NCBI RefSeq assembly: GCF_000716335.1
Contig: NZ_KL591014.1
Span: forward strand, 126,778-133,072
Direction: 5' to 3'
Length of the DNA: 6,295 bases
Source of the DNA: Streptomyces sp. NRRL S-118
Lineage (GTDB): Bacteria; Actinomycetota; Actinomycetes; Streptomycetales; Streptomycetaceae
In this document: positions 5,132 through 6,295 of the stretch, one piece after another
Position numbering within the stretch: the first letter of the stretch is position 1
Layout: each line of letters starts with the position of its first letter
Program-made: the position numbers and the translations under genes
The notes under the pieces: generated by a model
What the model was told of the DNA's origin: nothing
Seen by the model: the letters and a program-made list of their open reading frames with translations, nothing else
Databases searched by the model: none

Positions 5132-6295
5132 CTATCGATCAGCCACAGCCTTGATCCACTTTCGAAGCACACCCTGGCTTCCTGCCCGGGACCGCTCGCG
5201 GTCCGTGCAGAACTCGTCCTCCAGGAGCGCCGGTTCCAGCGCGGCGAGCGTGCCGGCGACCAGGGTGTCCGTATTGACGCGGAAGGTGAGGGAGCGCCGG
5301 CCGTCGGCGGTGGCCGCCGTGCGGACGTAACTGCCGGGAATGTGCCCGTTGTGACCCCACACGGTCGTACCGCAGGACAGGGTGCGGGGATAGATGCCCA
5401 GGCCGTACGCGCCGTGGGCCGGCCGGGTGTCGAGCAGGGCGCGGAGCTGGGGAGGAGGGAGCAGCCGGCCGCCGAGCAGGGCCGCGTAGAACCGGTTCAG
5501 ATCGTCGAGCGTGCTGATCAGCTCTCCGGCTGCGCCGGCCCCGCGCGGATCGAGGGCGGTCACATCGCGGCCCCTCGCGTCGTACGCGACGCCGTGGGGG
5601 TCGGGCAGGGCGGTGCGGGCGCCGGGGAAGGACGTGCCGGTGAGGCCCAGGGGGTTGATGATGCGGCGCCGCGCCTCGGTCGCGTAGGACCGGCCGGTGA
5701 CCCGCTCGACGACCATGCCGAGCACGGCGTAGTTGGTGTTCGCGTACGCGTACGAGCCCGGCGGGCGCGGTGGACGGAAGGCGAGGGCGCTGCGGACGGC
5801 CTCCACCGCGGTGGTCGGCGCGGGGCCGGCGGAGGTCGTGTAGTCCGGCAGGCCGCTGGTGTGGGACAGCAGCGCGCGCAGGGTGACGCGACGACCCGTC
5901 GGGCCGGCCAGCAGGCCGGGCAGATGGCTCGCCACCGTGTCGTCCAACCGCAACCGGCGCTCGGCGTCCAGCTGGAGCACGACCGTTGCGATGAAGGTCT
6001 TGGTGACGCTGCCCGCACGGAAGCGGTCGGCCCGCCGGATGCCCGCACCGGCGGACTCGAAACGCGTCGAGTCGGGGTGGGCGGAGTCCGGGAAGTCCGC
6101 GGGCCTCTTGGAGTCGGCGGAGTTCGCGGCGTCCGAGGAGTGCGCGGAGTTCGCGGAGCCGGGGGAGTGCGCCGAGTCTGGGGAGGCGTACTCCGTGGAC
6201 GCCCCGGGGTCCGCGGAGTGCGCCGAGCCCGCCAGCAGTGCGGCGCCGGGTGCGTGCCCCTCGGACACGAGCCGGGGGAGGAGGGGGGAGGGGGG
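5132..6295 (-). CDS. R61-type serine hydrolase (beta-lactamase/DD-peptidase family), 5' partial
   Basis: The protein resembles the secreted Streptomyces R61 DD-carboxypeptidase and class C-type penicillin-recognising enzymes. Residues are numbered from the GTG at 6268. S87-V-T-K90 carries the nucleophile and general base, Y175-A-N177 is the second motif, and H306-N-G308 replaces HTG. Cys299 and Cys354 match the R61 disulfide, implying an exported protein. The frame stays open beyond 6268 to the window edge and keeps family-like sequence (PRLVSEGHAPGAALLAG), so the true start and signal peptide lie outside. Residues 15-70 are a Ser/Ala/Asp/His-rich repetitive insertion. After Cys354 the last stretch runs into the proposed IS end, so roughly residues 366-378 look IS-encoded. 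The catalytic domain itself appears complete. R61 residues Arg285, Trp233 and Thr299 correspond to Tyr293, Gly243 and Asn307, so the substrate may differ from R61's. Confidence 0.88.
   Translation of the reverse strand, partial: PPSPLLPRLVSEGHAPGAALLAGSAHSADPGASTEYASPDSAHSPGSANSAHSSDAANSADSKRPADFPDSAHPDSTRFESAGAGIRRADRFRAGSVTKTFIATVVLQLDAERRLRLDDTVASHLPGLLAGPTGRRVTLRALLSHTSGLPDYTTSAGPAPTTAVEAVRSALAFRPPRPPGSYAYANTNYAVLGMVVERVTGRSYATEARRRIINPLGLTGTSFPGARTALPDPHGVAYDARGRDVTALDPRGAGAAGELISTLDDLNRFYAALLGGRLLPPPQLRALLDTRPAHGAYGLGIYPRTLSCGTTVWGHNGHIPGSYVRTAATADGRRSLTFRVNTDTLVAGTLAALEPALLEDEFCTDRERSRAGSQGVLRKWIKAVADR
5157..5174 (-). repeat. Proposed right terminal repeat of the IS-like segment
   Basis: Read on minus this is GGGTGTGCTTCGAAAGTG, related at 12 of 18 positions to 4123-4140. 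It lies 27 bases before the transposase GTG and inside the last codons of the hydrolase reading frame. The match is by eye and post hoc. Confidence 0.4.
6059..6230. repeat. Degenerate GC-rich repeats encoding a Ser/Ala/His/Asp tract
   Basis: The hydrolase frame here is built from short variants of GACTCCGCGCACTCC. A 13-bp exact direct repeat (GGAGTGCGCCGAG on plus) occurs at 6164-6176 and 6215-6227, and GCGGAGT-type units recur between. The encoded segment repeats SAH, DSAH and NSA motifs. It separates two conserved family segments, PGAALLAG and the AGIRRADRFRAGSVTK region, which normally lie much closer together. Slippage expansion is the likely origin. Confidence 0.6.

Larger units (their letters stand above)
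4123..5174. mobile_element. IS5-like remnant with proposed terminal repeats, enclosing a SUKH gene
   Basis: The left end GGGCCTGTTGGGAGAGTG (4123-4140) and, on the minus strand, the right end GGGTGTGCTTCGAAAGTG (5157-5174) agree at 12 of 18 positions as imperfect inverted repeats. The right end is followed after about 27 bases by a transposase start reading inward, the usual IS5 arrangement. The left end begins at the last base of the glpD stop codon. Most of the transposase is gone, and a SUKH gene occupies the space. Transposase homology supports the right part well. The left boundary and the idea of one element with two ends are inference from an alignment done by eye; two independent fragments would explain the data too. 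Confidence 0.45.

Noticed and set aside
6266..6268. GTG as the true start of the R61-like hydrolase
   Set aside because: No ribosome binding site precedes it (C-rich on the coding strand), no signal peptide follows, and family-like residues continue upstream to the window edge.

Overview
The window is very GC-rich DNA with strong G/C bias at third codon positions, GTG as well as ATG starts and purine-rich ribosome binding sites. Together with the close resemblance of its genes to Streptomyces families (aerobic GlpD, an R61-like extracellular serine peptidase, a SUKH protein, an IS5-type transposase), this points to a chromosome of Streptomyces or a close relative.

Layout, left to right. (1) 27-101: four GGTCAGC-type units of about 20 bp, the last running over the end of the first gene. 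(2) 90-644, minus: a small four-helix membrane protein of unknown function. (3) 645-950: a 306-bp gap with stacked palindromes. (4) 951-2192, minus: a protein with the nucleotide-sugar dehydrogenase fold in which nearly every catalytic residue I can align has been replaced. (5) 2193-2416: a divergent intergenic region holding an inverted pair of DnaA-box-like sites around an AT-rich centre. (6) 2417-4123, plus: glpD, complete and ordinary. (7) 4123-5174: an insertion-sequence-like segment. Its proposed ends resemble each other; it carries a SUKH (SMI1/KNR4) gene at 4229-4828, a perfect 15-bp hairpin at 4844-4881 and a frameshifted, truncated IS5-type transposase start at 4888-5129. (8) 5132 to the right edge, minus: an R61-type serine hydrolase whose extreme C-terminus appears to be encoded by the IS end and whose true start lies outside the window.

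GlpD feeds glycerol-3-phosphate into central metabolism and the respiratory chain. The divergently transcribed dehydrogenase-like protein shares its promoter region but has no visible metabolic link to it. The right third looks like accessory DNA: a probable polymorphic-toxin immunity or SUKH-type gene next to IS debris, which has altered the downstream end of a cell-envelope hydrolase gene. The most interesting item is the dehydrogenase-like gene, an apparent pseudoenzyme that keeps its NAD-binding fold while losing its catalytic residues.
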